Part shown: positions 9,508 through 18,867 of the stretch, one piece after another
Position numbering within the stretch: the first letter of the stretch is position 1
Layout of the letters: each line of letters opens with the position of its first letter
Assembly: GCA_965229095.1 (NCBI GenBank)
Contig: OZ245855.1
Location: forward strand, 2,294,001 to 2,358,000
Direction of reading: 5' to 3'
DNA length: 64,000 bases
From: Taibaiella sp965229095
GTDB lineage: Bacteria > Bacteroidota > Bacteroidia > Chitinophagales > Chitinophagaceae
Translations under genes and position numbers: made by a program
Notes under the pieces: generated by a model
The model's input: only the letters and a program-made list of their open reading frames with translations
The model's database searches: none
Told to the model about the DNA's origin: nothing

Positions 9508-10329
9508 ATGAAAAACACGCTTAACAACAATCCCATGCCATCGCTCCGGAATCAAAAGATAAACATACGGGATTTCGAACTGAATGTAAGTTATCAAGGC
9601 ACAAAAGAAACCACGGAAACCATCGTATTCCTGCACGATTCACTGGGCTGTATCAGCCTCTGGCGCGACTTCCCCGAGAAGCTGGGCAATACCCTGCACT
9701 ACGGGTATATGTCGTACGACAGGCGCGGCTACGGCTTATCTGCTCCCTTTGGCGATGAGCCACGGCAAACAGATTACATGGAAACAGAGGCAGATGTATT
9801 GATAGAACTGCTGGCGCAATCGGGTATCGATAAACCCATACTCTTCGGCCACAGTGACGGCGGTACTATTGCCTTGCTCGCTGCCGCCAAATACCCGGAC
9901 AAGATCAAAGCCGTTATTACACAAGGAGCCCATGTATTTGTAGAAGACATTACCCTGGATGGTATTGAACGCGCCAAAGAACAATACCATGCCGGTCTCA
10001 AAGAACGCCTGGAAAAATACCACGACGCCAAAACGCAGGCCTTATTTGAAGCCTGGACAGAAACCTGGTTATCGGAAGTTTATCGTAATTGGAACATAGA
10101 ACATTTTCTCCCGCAAATCCAATGCCCTGTACTGGTGATACAAGGATCAGAAGACGAATATGGATCGGCCGATCAGGTACAAGCCATCGTGCAGCAAACA
10201 TCCGGCCCTGCCGAGGCCTGTATGATCATCAATGCAGGACATTCGCCCCACAAGCAGAGCGAACGTTGGGTAATCGATTGTTGCTATACCTTCCTGGAAA
10301 AACACGGCCTGGCTGGTACATTGGGATAA
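9508..10329 (+). CDS. Alpha/beta hydrolase
   Basis: 273 residues from ATG 9508; a TTG at 9502 is in frame, but the ATG two codons later is the more natural start. The fold is an alpha/beta hydrolase: the oxyanion region VFLHDSLG (about 40-47), nucleophile elbow GHSDGG with Ser116, a late acid in GSEDEYG and a terminal catalytic His in NAGHSPHKQ complete a Ser-Asp-His triad. No signal peptide is visible, so it is cytoplasmic. It is the last gene of the paaK unit, which suggests a role on an ester, thioester or lactone intermediate. Homologues include PcaD-like and MenH-like enzymes, and the sequence alone does not fix the substrate. Confidence 0.85.
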   Translation: MKNTLNNNPMPSLRNQKINIRDFELNVSYQGTKETTETIVFLHDSLGCISLWRDFPEKLGNTLHYGYMSYDRRGYGLSAPFGDEPRQTDYMETEADVLIELLAQSGIDKPILFGHSDGGTIALLAAAKYPDKIKAVITQGAHVFVEDITLDGIERAKEQYHAGLKERLEKYHDAKTQALFEAWTETWLSEVYRNWNIEHFLPQIQCPVLVIQGSEDEYGSADQVQAIVQQTSGPAEACMIINAGHSPHKQSERWVIDCCYTFLEKHGLAGTLG

Positions 10330-10369
10330 CAGGTTCCCGGGACAAGGGATAAGTATCCTGGCGTTACTC

Positions 10370-10852
10370 CTATGCACTACGGTCAGGCTTGACCGGGCAA
10401 TAAACTTTTGCCAGCAGCAACAGGATAACCGTCCACAGCAAGCATCCCAGGCAAAGCCAGGCCCAGTAAGCCTTCCATTTCCTAATCGCCCCGGTTGCCC
10501 GGTACTGGTTAACGGTATAATTGGCTAGAACACCACCAGGCAGGAACAGGAATACGACAAGCCATCCTTTAATCGCGGCATCCTTGCACTCCCTTATACC
10601 CTTAATAGCCAGGTATAAGGGGAAGAAGAAAGGCAATAAGAGCAAACCGTATCTATACTCCCTGGGCAAAGGGGCATTCGCCACCTCTTCCTGTTCCCGT
10701 AGCCTTTCCAGGTAAGGAACCGATTGCTCCCACTGCGGATCACGGCGCTGCAATTCCTGCCGTACCTGCAACCGTATGGATGTATCCAGGCGGCGGTTGA
10801 GGGACAAGCAGATCAATTGTTCTTCTGTAAGCAGGTGCATAGCCATGTTCAA
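10370..10852 (-). CDS. Small inner-membrane protein of unknown function
   Basis: 160 residues. The N-terminal 65 or so are soluble and charged, with LTEEQLICLSLNRRLD and several Arg/Glu-rich turns. Three hydrophobic spans follow: YGLLLLPFFFPLYLAIKGI, WLVVFLFLPGGVLA and AYWAWLCLGCLLWTVILLLL. The protein is therefore likely a membrane protein with a cytoplasmic N-terminal domain. I recognise no family. Its 3' end converges on the paaK unit with only 40 bases between stops. Met3 or Met5 could also start the protein. Confidence 0.65.
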   Translation of the reverse strand: MNMAMHLLTEEQLICLSLNRRLDTSIRLQVRQELQRRDPQWEQSVPYLERLREQEEVANAPLPREYRYGLLLLPFFFPLYLAIKGIRECKDAAIKGWLVVFLFLPGGVLANYTVNQYRATGAIRKWKAYWAWLCLGCLLWTVILLLLAKVYCPVKPDRSA

Positions 10853-11197
10853 TTGCTTCCGAAGATATCAATAAAACCTAACATCAAAACCGGCAGCATG
10901 CTCCGTCAGCCAATACGTGCATGATAGCATCACATCATTCATTTCCCGATATGGAAAGCCGGTAGCACTATTGCAACGGCATTAATCAGCGAAGTGTAAT
11001 CTTAAGAATCACCAAACACAGTACCTATAAGGGTTTCAGACCATAACCATATTATTTTCCTTCGCTGTTTAATGACAATATCCTGACAAAACTATTCCCG
11101 TTTTTATCAGTCTGCCTCCCGTCCCGGTCCTAATTTTGCGCCGCGTATTCAATCATGCCTTACAAGGCAATTCAGCGTTTCTTATAATTTGGATCTT
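10853..11197 (+). promoter_or_regulatory. Intergenic region with candidate promoter for the FISUMP protein
   Basis: This 345-bp gap lies between two divergent genes. TAATTTTG at 11131-11138 matches the -7 consensus TAnnTTTG and lies 59 bases before the preferred ATG at 11198. No good TTG element sits at the expected distance. I see nothing else in the rest of the gap. Confidence 0.4.
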
Positions 11198-13096
11198 ATG
11201 TTTAGTAACTACAAAAATCTCCGGGCAGGAGCAGGTATTGCTTATGCTGCCCTATTTCTTCTTTCCGCCCAAGCTGTGCAAGCACAAGGTACGGGTTGTA
11301 CCAATACCATGCCGGGAACCGCTACCGGCGCCCTGGGTTGTGTGACCTTTACTTATAAAGGACAAACCGTAACGTATGCCACGGTACGGGCCGCCGATGG
11401 TCGTGTATGGCTGCAGCAAAACCTGGGTGCATCGGCCGTAGCAACATCCAAAACCGATACCGCCGGCTACGGCGATTTTTTCCAATGGGGCCGTTGGGAC
11501 GACGGGCACCAATCCCGCAACTCGCCAACAGGCGCAGCGCCTACCCCCAATAACCCTTCGGGCCTGGGTGCCGGATCCAGTCAGTTTATTACAGGTACCG
11601 GCACGGCCGCCTGGTGGAATGGCGGCCAGCTCACCGATACCTGGGATGCCGCTACAGCGGCCAATACCAGTACAACGCAAGGCGCGGACCCTTGTAAAAG
11701 TATAGGTGCCGGCTGGCGTTTACCTACACAAGCGGAATGGGCCGGTGTCGTAAATGATGAAGCGATCACCAATCCCGATCAGGCTTTCGGCAGCAACCTT
11801 AAGCTTACCGTAGGGGGCAACCGCAGCTCTTCTTCCGGCGGCTTCGACTTTGTAGGTACCCGGGGTTATTACTGGAGCAGTACCACGAGCAGTACCGGTG
11901 CGAAATACTATTATTTCAGCGCAGCCGTAAATAATCCTAATGCCGGTAACCTCCGTGGCGGCGGCGCTTCGGTAAGGTGCCTCAATACCACAGGCACCGT
12001 AAGCATTACAGATAGCGTAGACGTGCATACCCTGAACAATGTGCCCGCAACCATCACGACCAATGCAGGCACTTTACAAATGCTGGCCAGTGTATATCCG
12101 GCCAGCACCAGCCAGGCCGTGACCTGGAGTATCGTACCCGGCACCGGCGCCGCTACCATCACGACTACCGGACTGGTAACGGCCCAAAGCAATGGTAGCA
12201 TATGGGCCAAAGCCATATCAGTAGCCGACATCACGAAATCAGATTCCCTGCTGGTCACCATCAGTAACCAGATAGTGCCGGTTACTTCCATAGATGTAAC
12301 CACGCAAGGCAATATACCCGCAACCATCACAACCAATGCCGGCACTCTGCAAATGACAGCAGCCATTTTGCCTGCAACAGCCAACCAGGGCGTAACCTGG
12401 AGCCTGGTACCCGGTACAGGTACAGCCAGCATCAGCAGTACCGGCCTGGTAATCGCACAAAGCAATGGTACGGTATGGGCCAAAGCCGTATCGGTAACAG
12501 ACAACACCAAATCGGATTCGATGGAACTTACTATCAGCAACCAGGTAATTCCCATTGTCGCTATAGACGTGACCACGCAAGGGAATGTACCGGCAACCAT
12601 TACCACTAATGCAGGTACCTTGCAAATGATAGCAACAGTATTGCCGGCCAACGCCGTGCAAAGCGTTACCTGGAGCATTGTTCCGGGAACAGGCACCGCC
12701 AGTATCAGCAGCACCGGCCTCGTAACCGCACAAAGCAATGGCACGGTATGGGCCAAAGCCATATCTACTATTGACAACAGCAAAACAGATTCTTTACAGA
12801 TCGTACTGTCCGGCCAGGGTAGCACTGGGGTAGCAGCAATAATAAAGGCTATGGGCCTGGAAGTATATCCCAACCCGGCACAGGATCGGCTGCTGATCAG
12901 TATCAGCGAAACACACCCAGCCCTGGATATCCACCTCAGCGATCTTTCCGGAAGGTATATAATCAGCAGGCAGGTTGCCGCCAATCAATTGAAGACACCG
13001 CTGGTGATCCCTACGGCCAAACTGGCTACAGGCACTTACCTGATCCAGGTTAAAGGAACCGGCATCAACATTACCCGCAAGATCATAAAACAATAA
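11198..13096 (+). CDS. T9SS surface protein with FISUMP domain and three BIG2-like repeats
   Basis: 632 residues from ATG 11198 (a TTG at 11189 is in frame). A signal peptide ends near AVQAQG. Residues about 35-265 form a Fib_succ_major paralogous (FISUMP) domain: WLQQNLG, GDFFQWGRWDDGHQ, GWRLPTQAEWAGV and YYWSSTT are its hallmarks, and it ends in VRCLN. Three repeats of about 90 residues follow (from about 12010, 12286 and 12556), each with a P-A-T-I-T-T-N-A-G-T-L-Q-M core, a V-T-W-S-x-V-P-G-T-G segment and a G-L-V-x-A-Q-S-N-G segment, resembling bacterial Ig-like group 2 domains. The end is a type A sorting domain from LEVYPNPAQDRL. It is probably an exported surface or matrix protein; the ligand is unknown. 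Confidence 0.88.
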   Translation: MFSNYKNLRAGAGIAYAALFLLSAQAVQAQGTGCTNTMPGTATGALGCVTFTYKGQTVTYATVRAADGRVWLQQNLGASAVATSKTDTAGYGDFFQWGRWDDGHQSRNSPTGAAPTPNNPSGLGAGSSQFITGTGTAAWWNGGQLTDTWDAATAANTSTTQGADPCKSIGAGWRLPTQAEWAGVVNDEAITNPDQAFGSNLKLTVGGNRSSSSGGFDFVGTRGYYWSSTTSSTGAKYYYFSAAVNNPNAGNLRGGGASVRCLNTTGTVSITDSVDVHTLNNVPATITTNAGTLQMLASVYPASTSQAVTWSIVPGTGAATITTTGLVTAQSNGSIWAKAISVADITKSDSLLVTISNQIVPVTSIDVTTQGNIPATITTNAGTLQMTAAILPATANQGVTWSLVPGTGTASISSTGLVIAQSNGTVWAKAVSVTDNTKSDSMELTISNQVIPIVAIDVTTQGNVPATITTNAGTLQMIATVLPANAVQSVTWSIVPGTGTASISSTGLVTAQSNGTVWAKAISTIDNSKTDSLQIVLSGQGSTGVAAIIKAMGLEVYPNPAQDRLLISISETHPALDIHLSDLSGRYIISRQVAANQLKTPLVIPTAKLATGTYLIQVKGTGINITRKIIKQ

Positions 13097-13115
13097 ACAA
13101 ACACGTACTGTTTAC

Positions 13116-13155
13116 TTACCGAAGGAGGCCTGATGGCCTCCTTCGGTAATTTTTA
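13116..13155 (+). terminator. Strong Rho-independent terminator
   Basis: A 15-bp perfect stem (13116-13130 paired with 13135-13149) with a 4-base TGAT loop is followed by TTTTTAT. It lies 19 bases after the stop of the FISUMP gene. Confidence 0.93.
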
Positions 13156-13822
13156 TCTGGCTGAGGAATTATACATTATTCTGCAATCATAGTCCAGTAA
13201 TATTGTCCTGGCTGGCTTTGGCTGATCTATGAAACGAAGAAGCTTAATAACTACGCGATAAGAGCAACCAAGATCCCTCATTGCACAAGCTGCGCAAGCT
13301 ACATTCGGGATGACGACGTGAGTGCTGTAGGATGTGCTATTCTCTTTTTGTTGCAACATTTGCGCAGCAATAATACATACGCGATCCGTTCCCTTTCCCT
13401 GGTAATACCTTATATCGCGTCATCCTGAACAAAGCTTTAGCGGAATGAAGGATCTTGATCGCTAAGAACATCAAGGGGAATTATACATTTTGATGCAATC
13501 ATAGCTCAGTGACATTTTGGAACTTAGAAAAAAATCCTGAGATAGTAGTAACTCCCAGCGCGAGCATTATCTGTATTGTTTTCTGTAGAGCTGTTGTATG
13601 CAACCGCTCTACAGAAAAATGTATCCTGAAATTTTTGTCCTGCTGAGTAGAGTCGAAGCACGGCAAAAATTTCCCTTTCACCCTTCGACTGCGTTAAGGC
13701 TGACCGTTTGTTATAAGGTTGCCAGCAAAATTTGGTCTTGCCGAATGAAGTCGAAGCACGGCATTCAACACACCAACGACAACAACGGAAAAATGGTTAG
13801 CTTGCATTATCAATGCGCATAC
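13156..13822. repeat. Repeat-rich intergenic region
   Basis: About 670 bp with no supportable gene. It contains broken copies of the window-wide inverted-half element: a reverse half at about 13248-13314 (ends GGGATGAC) and another half at about 13398-13475 (contains CGTCATCCTGA and GAAGGATCTTGATCGC). A roughly 35-bp direct repeat occurs at about 13169-13203 and 13481-13515 (core GCAATCATAG). A stem-loop lies at 13579-13618. Bases 13630-13770 contain several short GTCGAAGCACGGC / CCTTCGACT segments in opposite directions. Open frames through this stretch look like chance products of the repeats. Confidence 0.7.
13579..13618. repeat. Palindromic repeat centred on GTTGTATGCAAC
   Basis: Outer arms TTTTCTGTAGAG (13579-13590) and CTCTACAGAAAA (13607-13618) pair perfectly, and an inner GTTG/CAAC pair flanks TATG. 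The centre is nearly the same as in the palindrome at 24261-24286, while the outer arms are unrelated. Confidence 0.7.
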
Positions 13823-14332
13823 ATGACCACCTATACCACTACCATCCACCAGTTTGGAGAAAACGGGGATAAAACCGGCTGGACTTATATCGATATCCCC
13901 GAAGACATCGTCCAGGAGCTGTTTCCGGGCAACAAGAAAGCGTTCCGGGTAAAGGGTAAGCTGGATCAGTTCCCCATTACCAGTGTGGCGGTAATGCCCG
14001 TAGGAGATGGCAATTTTATGATGGCCATTAATGCCGGTATGCGCAAGGGTACCGGCAAAAGAAAAGGCGCTATGTTGCGGGTAAGCCTGGAAAGAGATAC
14101 CAGCCCCCAAGAGATCGTACCCGAGCTGCTGGAATGCCTGGCTGATGATGCGGATGCCCTGCAGCATTTCCAGTCCCTGGCGCCCTCGCACCAACGCTAC
14201 TTCAGTAAATGGGTAGATGATGCCAAAACAGAACCGACCAAGGTCAAAAGGCTGGCCCTATGCCTCTCGGCCCTCGCCCGGAAAATGAGCTACAGCGCCA
14301 TGATCAGGGAACAGCAGGGAAAGAAGATTTGA
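13823..14332 (+). CDS. DUF1905/YdeI (OmpD-associated)-like protein
   Basis: 169 residues from ATG 13823 (MTTYTTTIHQFG). The open frame extends upstream into the repeat region, where the translation is not protein-like, so the later start is preferred; ATG 13793 is an alternative. The N-terminal half resembles DUF1905 (GWTYIDIPEDIVQELFPG, KAFRVKGKLDQFPITSVAVMP, DGNFMMAINAGMRKG). The C-terminal half resembles the YdeI/OmpD-associated helical domain, with LAPSHQRYFSKWVDDAKTE and the Arg/Lys-rich end. Such proteins are small, cytoplasmic and of unclear biochemical role; some are linked to bacteriocin protection. The neighbours give no functional hint. Confidence 0.8.
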   Translation: MTTYTTTIHQFGENGDKTGWTYIDIPEDIVQELFPGNKKAFRVKGKLDQFPITSVAVMPVGDGNFMMAINAGMRKGTGKRKGAMLRVSLERDTSPQEIVPELLECLADDADALQHFQSLAPSHQRYFSKWVDDAKTEPTKVKRLALCLSALARKMSYSAMIREQQGKKI

Positions 14333-14417
14333 GAGGTTAGATATGAGTATTGAGTATTGGATGCAGATCTTGACACAACTAATTACTTACGACTAACTAC
14401 TATTCACTTACTACTCA

Positions 14418-15884
14418 TCACCCCCTTATACTTTGTGGGTAGTGAAACAAGTCATCTTTGTCGTACTTACGTTTCACTTCCTGTAGGCGCTTATAATTGC
14501 TGCCATAATACTGCGTCTCCCAATCTTTGAAATTAATATCGGGATAATTGCGGTAATGCGCCTGGATACCGCTGTCGCGGAACAAGGTCTGGATATTCTC
14601 AAAAGCCGCTACCAGCTTACTTTCCTGACTTTCATTATCCCAATAGGCTTGCAGTTCGCCCAGGTAAGGCAATTGCCGGTGCGGGTAACAGGAAGCTTCT
14701 TCAAAGGCAGCATCCGCGATCTTCCCGCCCAGAGTATTGATCTGAAATACGATACCCTGGTTGGCGATCACCAGGTCAAACAAGGCTGCTTTCACTTTCA
14801 GGATGTCTTCCTTGCCCTTGTATAACCCGGCAGAAGCATTCTTGAAATAGATAGGCCCTTTGCGTCCATAATAACGTTTCATCGCTTTGGGCAGATCGGC
14901 ATTTAAGGTCGGGCTTGTGGTATCTGCTATAGCGGTAATGGGTGCGATCATCTGTTCAAAGTCCGGGTACCGCTTATAGGTAGTGATTAGCACCGTAAGG
15001 GTTTTCCCATTAAGTACATAAGCGGCAAATGCTTCCTGCGGCAGCTTTTCGCTTACATCAAACCAGGCATTTAGCGAGCTTTCAAATTTATCGGCACTCA
15101 TGTTCCGGAACTTCAGCACATAACTATCGAAGGTGGGCGGCATATCGTGCACCTTGAACTTAAAGTTGGTTACTACCCCAAAATTGCCGTTGCCCCCACC
15201 CTTGCAGGCCCAGAGCAGCTCTTTATCGTCTGTGGTATGATACACCTTACCATCGGCGCCTACCATAGTCAGTTGCAGCAAGCTATCGCAGGTAAGGCCA
15301 TATTTGCGGCTAAAAAAACCATAACCGCCGCCCAGCGTAAGACCGCCGATGCCCACGGTACCGCAGGAGCCCGATGGCAGCAGCTTTTTACGGGGAAAGA
15401 ATGCCGCCTGTATATCCTGCAGCAGGCAACCCGGCTGCACTTCCACTTCATCGTCGCTCAGCCAGTTTATCTTTTTCATCTGCGACAGGTTGATCACCAT
15501 ACCGTCATCGTTGGAAGAAAAACCTTCAAAGCTATGTCCCCCGCTTTTTACCGCGACCTTTAAGCCTTCCGCTTTCGCCTTTTGCACCGCGTATTGTACG
15601 CCTTTCTCTGTTTTGCAAACAGCGATAAACCGCGGCATATGTTTTATTCTTTTATTAAAAGCACTGTTGAAAGCAGCATAACGCTCATCGTTCCGGCTCA
15701 GCAATATGACATCTGCATCGCTGATCTCCGGCGCATCGGCCACAGGCTTGCCCGGTTCCGTATCCCCGCCTTTCTTTTCTTCCTTATCGCTGCTGCTGTG
15801 GTCGAAGCAACCGATAAAAGGGATAAAGGCCAGGCCAAGACCCAGCATTTTCAGGAATTCTCTTTTAGTATACGTCTTCTGCAT
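14418..15884 (-). CDS. FAD-linked (berberine-bridge-like) oxidoreductase, exported
   Basis: 488 residues. The N-terminus (KREFLKMLGLGLAFIPFIGC) looks like an export signal of Tat or lipoprotein type: a Lys-Arg pair before FLK, and a possible lipidated Cys26. The PCMH-type FAD-binding domain follows. SGGHSFEG (114-121) carries His117, the usual covalent flavin site, and SGSCGTVGIGG (171-181) carries Cys174 at the position of the second covalent flavin link in berberine-bridge enzymes. The C-terminus has the BBE signature NFKDWETQYYGSNYKRLQ, then KYDKDDLFHYPQSI. Family members oxidise sugars or alkaloid-like substrates and reduce oxygen. The substrate here is unknown. It lies 141 bases downstream of mltG on the same strand but need not be functionally linked. 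Confidence 0.87.
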   Translation of the reverse strand: MQKTYTKREFLKMLGLGLAFIPFIGCFDHSSSDKEEKKGGDTEPGKPVADAPEISDADVILLSRNDERYAAFNSAFNKRIKHMPRFIAVCKTEKGVQYAVQKAKAEGLKVAVKSGGHSFEGFSSNDDGMVINLSQMKKINWLSDDEVEVQPGCLLQDIQAAFFPRKKLLPSGSCGTVGIGGLTLGGGYGFFSRKYGLTCDSLLQLTMVGADGKVYHTTDDKELLWACKGGGNGNFGVVTNFKFKVHDMPPTFDSYVLKFRNMSADKFESSLNAWFDVSEKLPQEAFAAYVLNGKTLTVLITTYKRYPDFEQMIAPITAIADTTSPTLNADLPKAMKRYYGRKGPIYFKNASAGLYKGKEDILKVKAALFDLVIANQGIVFQINTLGGKIADAAFEEASCYPHRQLPYLGELQAYWDNESQESKLVAAFENIQTLFRDSGIQAHYRNYPDINFKDWETQYYGSNYKRLQEVKRKYDKDDLFHYPQSIRG

Positions 15885-16025
15885 GTTTTAGGATTTATCA
15901 GGACTAGGGAACTATCTGTAACAACAGGGATGTAGTTTCATCAACATTGGCACCATACCTAATTAAATTAGGCATACATCTCCTGCGGTTCACAAAACCA
16001 TTTATAACTTTATGCTTTCCCCGGC

Positions 16026-17075
16026 CTACTGCACATTATTCACATTGGCCCATTGCCGGTATTTTTCGGCATTGGCTTCCTGCTCTTTTAAAGTAGCGGC
16101 ATACACATGGTAACCCGGCTTTTGCGGATCGGCAACAAAGTAAAGGTAATTATGTTCCGCCGGGTGCAATACCGCTTCCAGCGCCGATTTGTTGGGCATG
16201 CAAATAGGGCTTGGCGGCAGGCCTTTGTATTTGTAGGTATTATAAGGCGATTCGATCGACAGGTTTTTGTAGTACACCCTTTGGATCTTCCGTTTAAAGC
16301 CCTCCGCCTTTTTCATAGCGTAGATCACGGTAGGATCCGCATCCAGCTTCATGCCTATCTTCAACCGGTTCAGGTACAGGCCGGCGACCCTGGGCTGCTC
16401 GTCTATCTTGGCCGATTCCAATTGCACGATCGAAGCCAGCGTGGTCACCTGCAGGGGCGTCATGTTGCGACCTTGAGCCTCCGCTATCTTGTCGTCGGTC
16501 CAGTATTGGTCGTATTGCCTCTTCATCCGAGCGACGAAGGCTTTACCCGATGTATTCCAGTGAAAGTTATAAGTCTCGGGAAAAAAGAAAAAGATCATGG
16601 CGGCTGTATCGTAGCCTTTCACAAAATCGGCTTCGGTAATGGCCTTAACCAATCCTGCCGAATCGGTTTCGAGCAAAGGGCCTACCTTGCCCGCCAGTTC
16701 GAATATGCTGGCATAATTCCCGATCCGGATACTGATCTCATCCTGTGCTCCTATGCGCAGCCTGTTGATCACCGAGCTGTTGCTCTCGCCTTTGGTAAGG
16801 GTATATCTTCCGGGCTTTACCCGGAAATTATATTTCTTTTTTTGCGCCAGCCATTCAAAACTCGCAGCATCTTTCAAAAAAGGGCGGATCGAATCCAATA
16901 CCTGCTGGTAATTGGCTCCTGTAGGAATAAACAATTTACCCGACCGGGCAATATTGGGGGCCAGCCATTTCTGGTAGTAAAAAAATCCACCGTAGCCGGC
17001 GCCCAGCACCACCAGGACCAACAGGATCCCTATATATTTCCTCGAACTGCTGCTTTTGCGCCTGCGCTTCGCCAT
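16026..17075 (-). CDS. mltG: Endolytic murein transglycosylase
   Basis: 349 residues, close to the usual 340. MltG cuts nascent peptidoglycan strands at the inner membrane and so helps set glycan chain length. A Lys/Arg-rich N-terminus precedes a single membrane span (IGILLVLVVLGAGYGGFFYY). A LysM-like segment follows, and then the YceG catalytic domain: IVQLESAKIDEQPRVAGLY contains the catalytic Glu, followed by LYLNRLKIGMKLDADPTVIY and the SPYNTYKYKGLPPSPI motif. The minus-strand sequence TATATTTG (17168 to 17161) is a good -7 candidate upstream of it. It is divergent from miaB. Confidence 0.95.
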   Translation of the reverse strand: MAKRRRKSSSSRKYIGILLVLVVLGAGYGGFFYYQKWLAPNIARSGKLFIPTGANYQQVLDSIRPFLKDAASFEWLAQKKKYNFRVKPGRYTLTKGESNSSVINRLRIGAQDEISIRIGNYASIFELAGKVGPLLETDSAGLVKAITEADFVKGYDTAAMIFFFFPETYNFHWNTSGKAFVARMKRQYDQYWTDDKIAEAQGRNMTPLQVTTLASIVQLESAKIDEQPRVAGLYLNRLKIGMKLDADPTVIYAMKKAEGFKRKIQRVYYKNLSIESPYNTYKYKGLPPSPICMPNKSALEAVLHPAEHNYLYFVADPQKPGYHVYAATLKEQEANAEKYRQWANVNNVQ

Positions 17076-17160
17076 CTTGCCTTAATTGTTTTTTATTGAT
17101 ACTATACCGGGCCAGCAAGAGCCCTTTCTAGGTTCGTGTCCTCACGAACCTGCTAACGGA

Positions 17161-17168
17161 CAAATATA
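17161..17168 (-). promoter_or_regulatory. Candidate -7 element of mltG
   Basis: Read on the minus strand, 17168-17161 is TATATTTG, a full match to TAnnTTTG, lying 86 bases before the mltG start. No TTG element at the right distance is evident. Confidence 0.4.
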
Positions 17169-17250
17169 AAGCCTTGCCCGTAATTTAGCCGGGATTAATA
17201 AGGATAAAATAAAGCATCATAATATCTTATTAAAGCATAGACCTGCTATT

Positions 17251-17275
17251 TTGACAGTTCAATTACTTAACTTTG
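17251..17275 (+). promoter_or_regulatory. Candidate promoter of miaB
   Basis: TTG (17251-17253, in TTTTGACAG) is followed after 14 bases by TAACTTTG (17268-17275), a full TAnnTTTG match. The ATG of miaB is 19 bases downstream. Confidence 0.6.
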
Positions 17276-17293
17276 CCCCCTTAAATACCGGTC

Positions 17294-18721
17294 ATGTTTG
17301 AATTGCAGGAAAAAGTGATCCATGAAACACGACAGGGAGAGGCTTATGCCCCCTTTGAAAGTGATCCTAACCAATATAGTAAAAAATTTTACATTGAAAG
17401 TTATGGCTGTTCCATGAACTTCAATGATAGTGAAATAGTGGCTTCTATTCTCAACCAGGAAGGGTTCGGAGCAACCCGCAATATGGAAGAAGCCAATCTT
17501 ATCCTGGTCAATACCTGTTCTATCAGGGAAAAGGCCGAGCAAACCGTGCGCCAGCGGTTAAGTGTATTCCGTTCTTTGAAGAAAGACCGGCCCGACATGC
17601 TGGTGGGCGTACTGGGCTGCATGGCCGAGCGCCTTAAAGCCAAGTTGCTGGACGAAGAGAAGCTGGTAGATATGGTCGTAGGCCCCGACGCCTACCGCAG
17701 CCTGCCTGCCCTCATCAATGAAGCGGAAGGCGGGCAAAAAGCAGTGAATGTATTGCTGAGCCGCGAAGAAACCTATGCCGATATTGCCCCGGTAAGGCTC
17801 GATACTAATGGCGTAAGCGCTTTTATCAGCATTATGAGGGGCTGCAACAATATGTGTACCTTCTGCGTGGTGCCCTTTACCCGTGGCCGGGAACGCAGCC
17901 GCGACCCGCACTCTATCCTGGCCGAGGCGCAGGACCTGTTTGACAGGGGATACAAGGAAGTAACGCTGCTGGGCCAGAACGTAGACAGCTATTATTATAC
18001 CACACCCGGCGAAGAAGAGGTGATCACCTTTGCCAATCTGCTGGAAAAAGTGGCACAAGTCAGCCCCCTGCTCCGGGTACGGTTCAGCACTTCGCATCCC
18101 AAAGATATTACCGACGATGTACTTTATACCATGGCACGGTACGAGAACATTTGCAAAAGCATACACCTGCCATTGCAAAGCGGTTCCACCCGTATCCTGC
18201 AATTGATGAACCGTACTTATACTAAAGAATGGTATCTTAAAAAGGTAGACCGTATCCGGGAGATACTGCCTGATTGCGCTATCTCCAGCGACATCATTTC
18301 CGGATTCTGTACCGAAACGGAAGAAGACCACCAGGAAACCCTGGAAGCCATAGCTTACGGGAAGTACTACCTGTCGTACATGTATATCTATAGCGAAAGG
18401 CCGGGAACACTCGCGCAGCGCCGTTATGCAGACGATGTGCCCGAAGAGGTAAAAAAACGCCGTCTGACCGAGATCGTAAGCCTCCAAAGACAGGTATCGC
18501 AACAGCTTTTTGAACAGGAAGTAGGCAAAACCTTTAAAGTGCTGATCGAAGCAGACAGCCGTAAGAGCGACCAGGACTGGAGCGGCAGGAATACGCAAGG
18601 GCAAGTGATCGTTTTTCCAAAAGAGCAATACCCCCTGACCAAGGGAGATTACGTAATGGTAAAAGTACACAGCGCTACTTCCGGCACTTTGCTCGGGAAG
18701 ATTACAGCCATGATGGCTTAA
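17294..18721 (+). CDS. miaB: tRNA (N6-isopentenyl adenosine(37)-C2)-methylthiotransferase
   Basis: 475 residues. MiaB adds a methylthio group to i6A37 of tRNAs that read UNN codons, using two [4Fe-4S] clusters and S-adenosylmethionine. The N-terminal UPF0004 domain shows three cluster cysteines in YGCSMNFNDSE, LVNTCSIREKA and VLGCMAER. The radical-SAM motif CNNMCTFC lies in ISIMRGCNNMCTFCVVPFTR. The C-terminal TRAM domain (about 410-473) begins around VGKTFKVLIEADSRKS and includes SGRNTQGQVIVFP. The gene is monocistronic by appearance, with its own promoter candidate, and is followed after 146 bases by a regulator gene. Confidence 0.96.
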   Translation: MFELQEKVIHETRQGEAYAPFESDPNQYSKKFYIESYGCSMNFNDSEIVASILNQEGFGATRNMEEANLILVNTCSIREKAEQTVRQRLSVFRSLKKDRPDMLVGVLGCMAERLKAKLLDEEKLVDMVVGPDAYRSLPALINEAEGGQKAVNVLLSREETYADIAPVRLDTNGVSAFISIMRGCNNMCTFCVVPFTRGRERSRDPHSILAEAQDLFDRGYKEVTLLGQNVDSYYYTTPGEEEVITFANLLEKVAQVSPLLRVRFSTSHPKDITDDVLYTMARYENICKSIHLPLQSGSTRILQLMNRTYTKEWYLKKVDRIREILPDCAISSDIISGFCTETEEDHQETLEAIAYGKYYLSYMYIYSERPGTLAQRRYADDVPEEVKKRRLTEIVSLQRQVSQQLFEQEVGKTFKVLIEADSRKSDQDWSGRNTQGQVIVFPKEQYPLTKGDYVMVKVHSATSGTLLGKITAMMA

Positions 18722-18867
18722 GCACCCATCTTCCAGGAAAGGCAAAGCCGGTAGCAGGCGCTACCGCAAGAAAAAAGGATAAGTTCGGTTATTGCTAACA
18801 ATGCCTGGCATTGCTGGTGTAATCAGCTCATCTAAAAGCTTACATTTTAAATCTAGCAGCTCAATCA

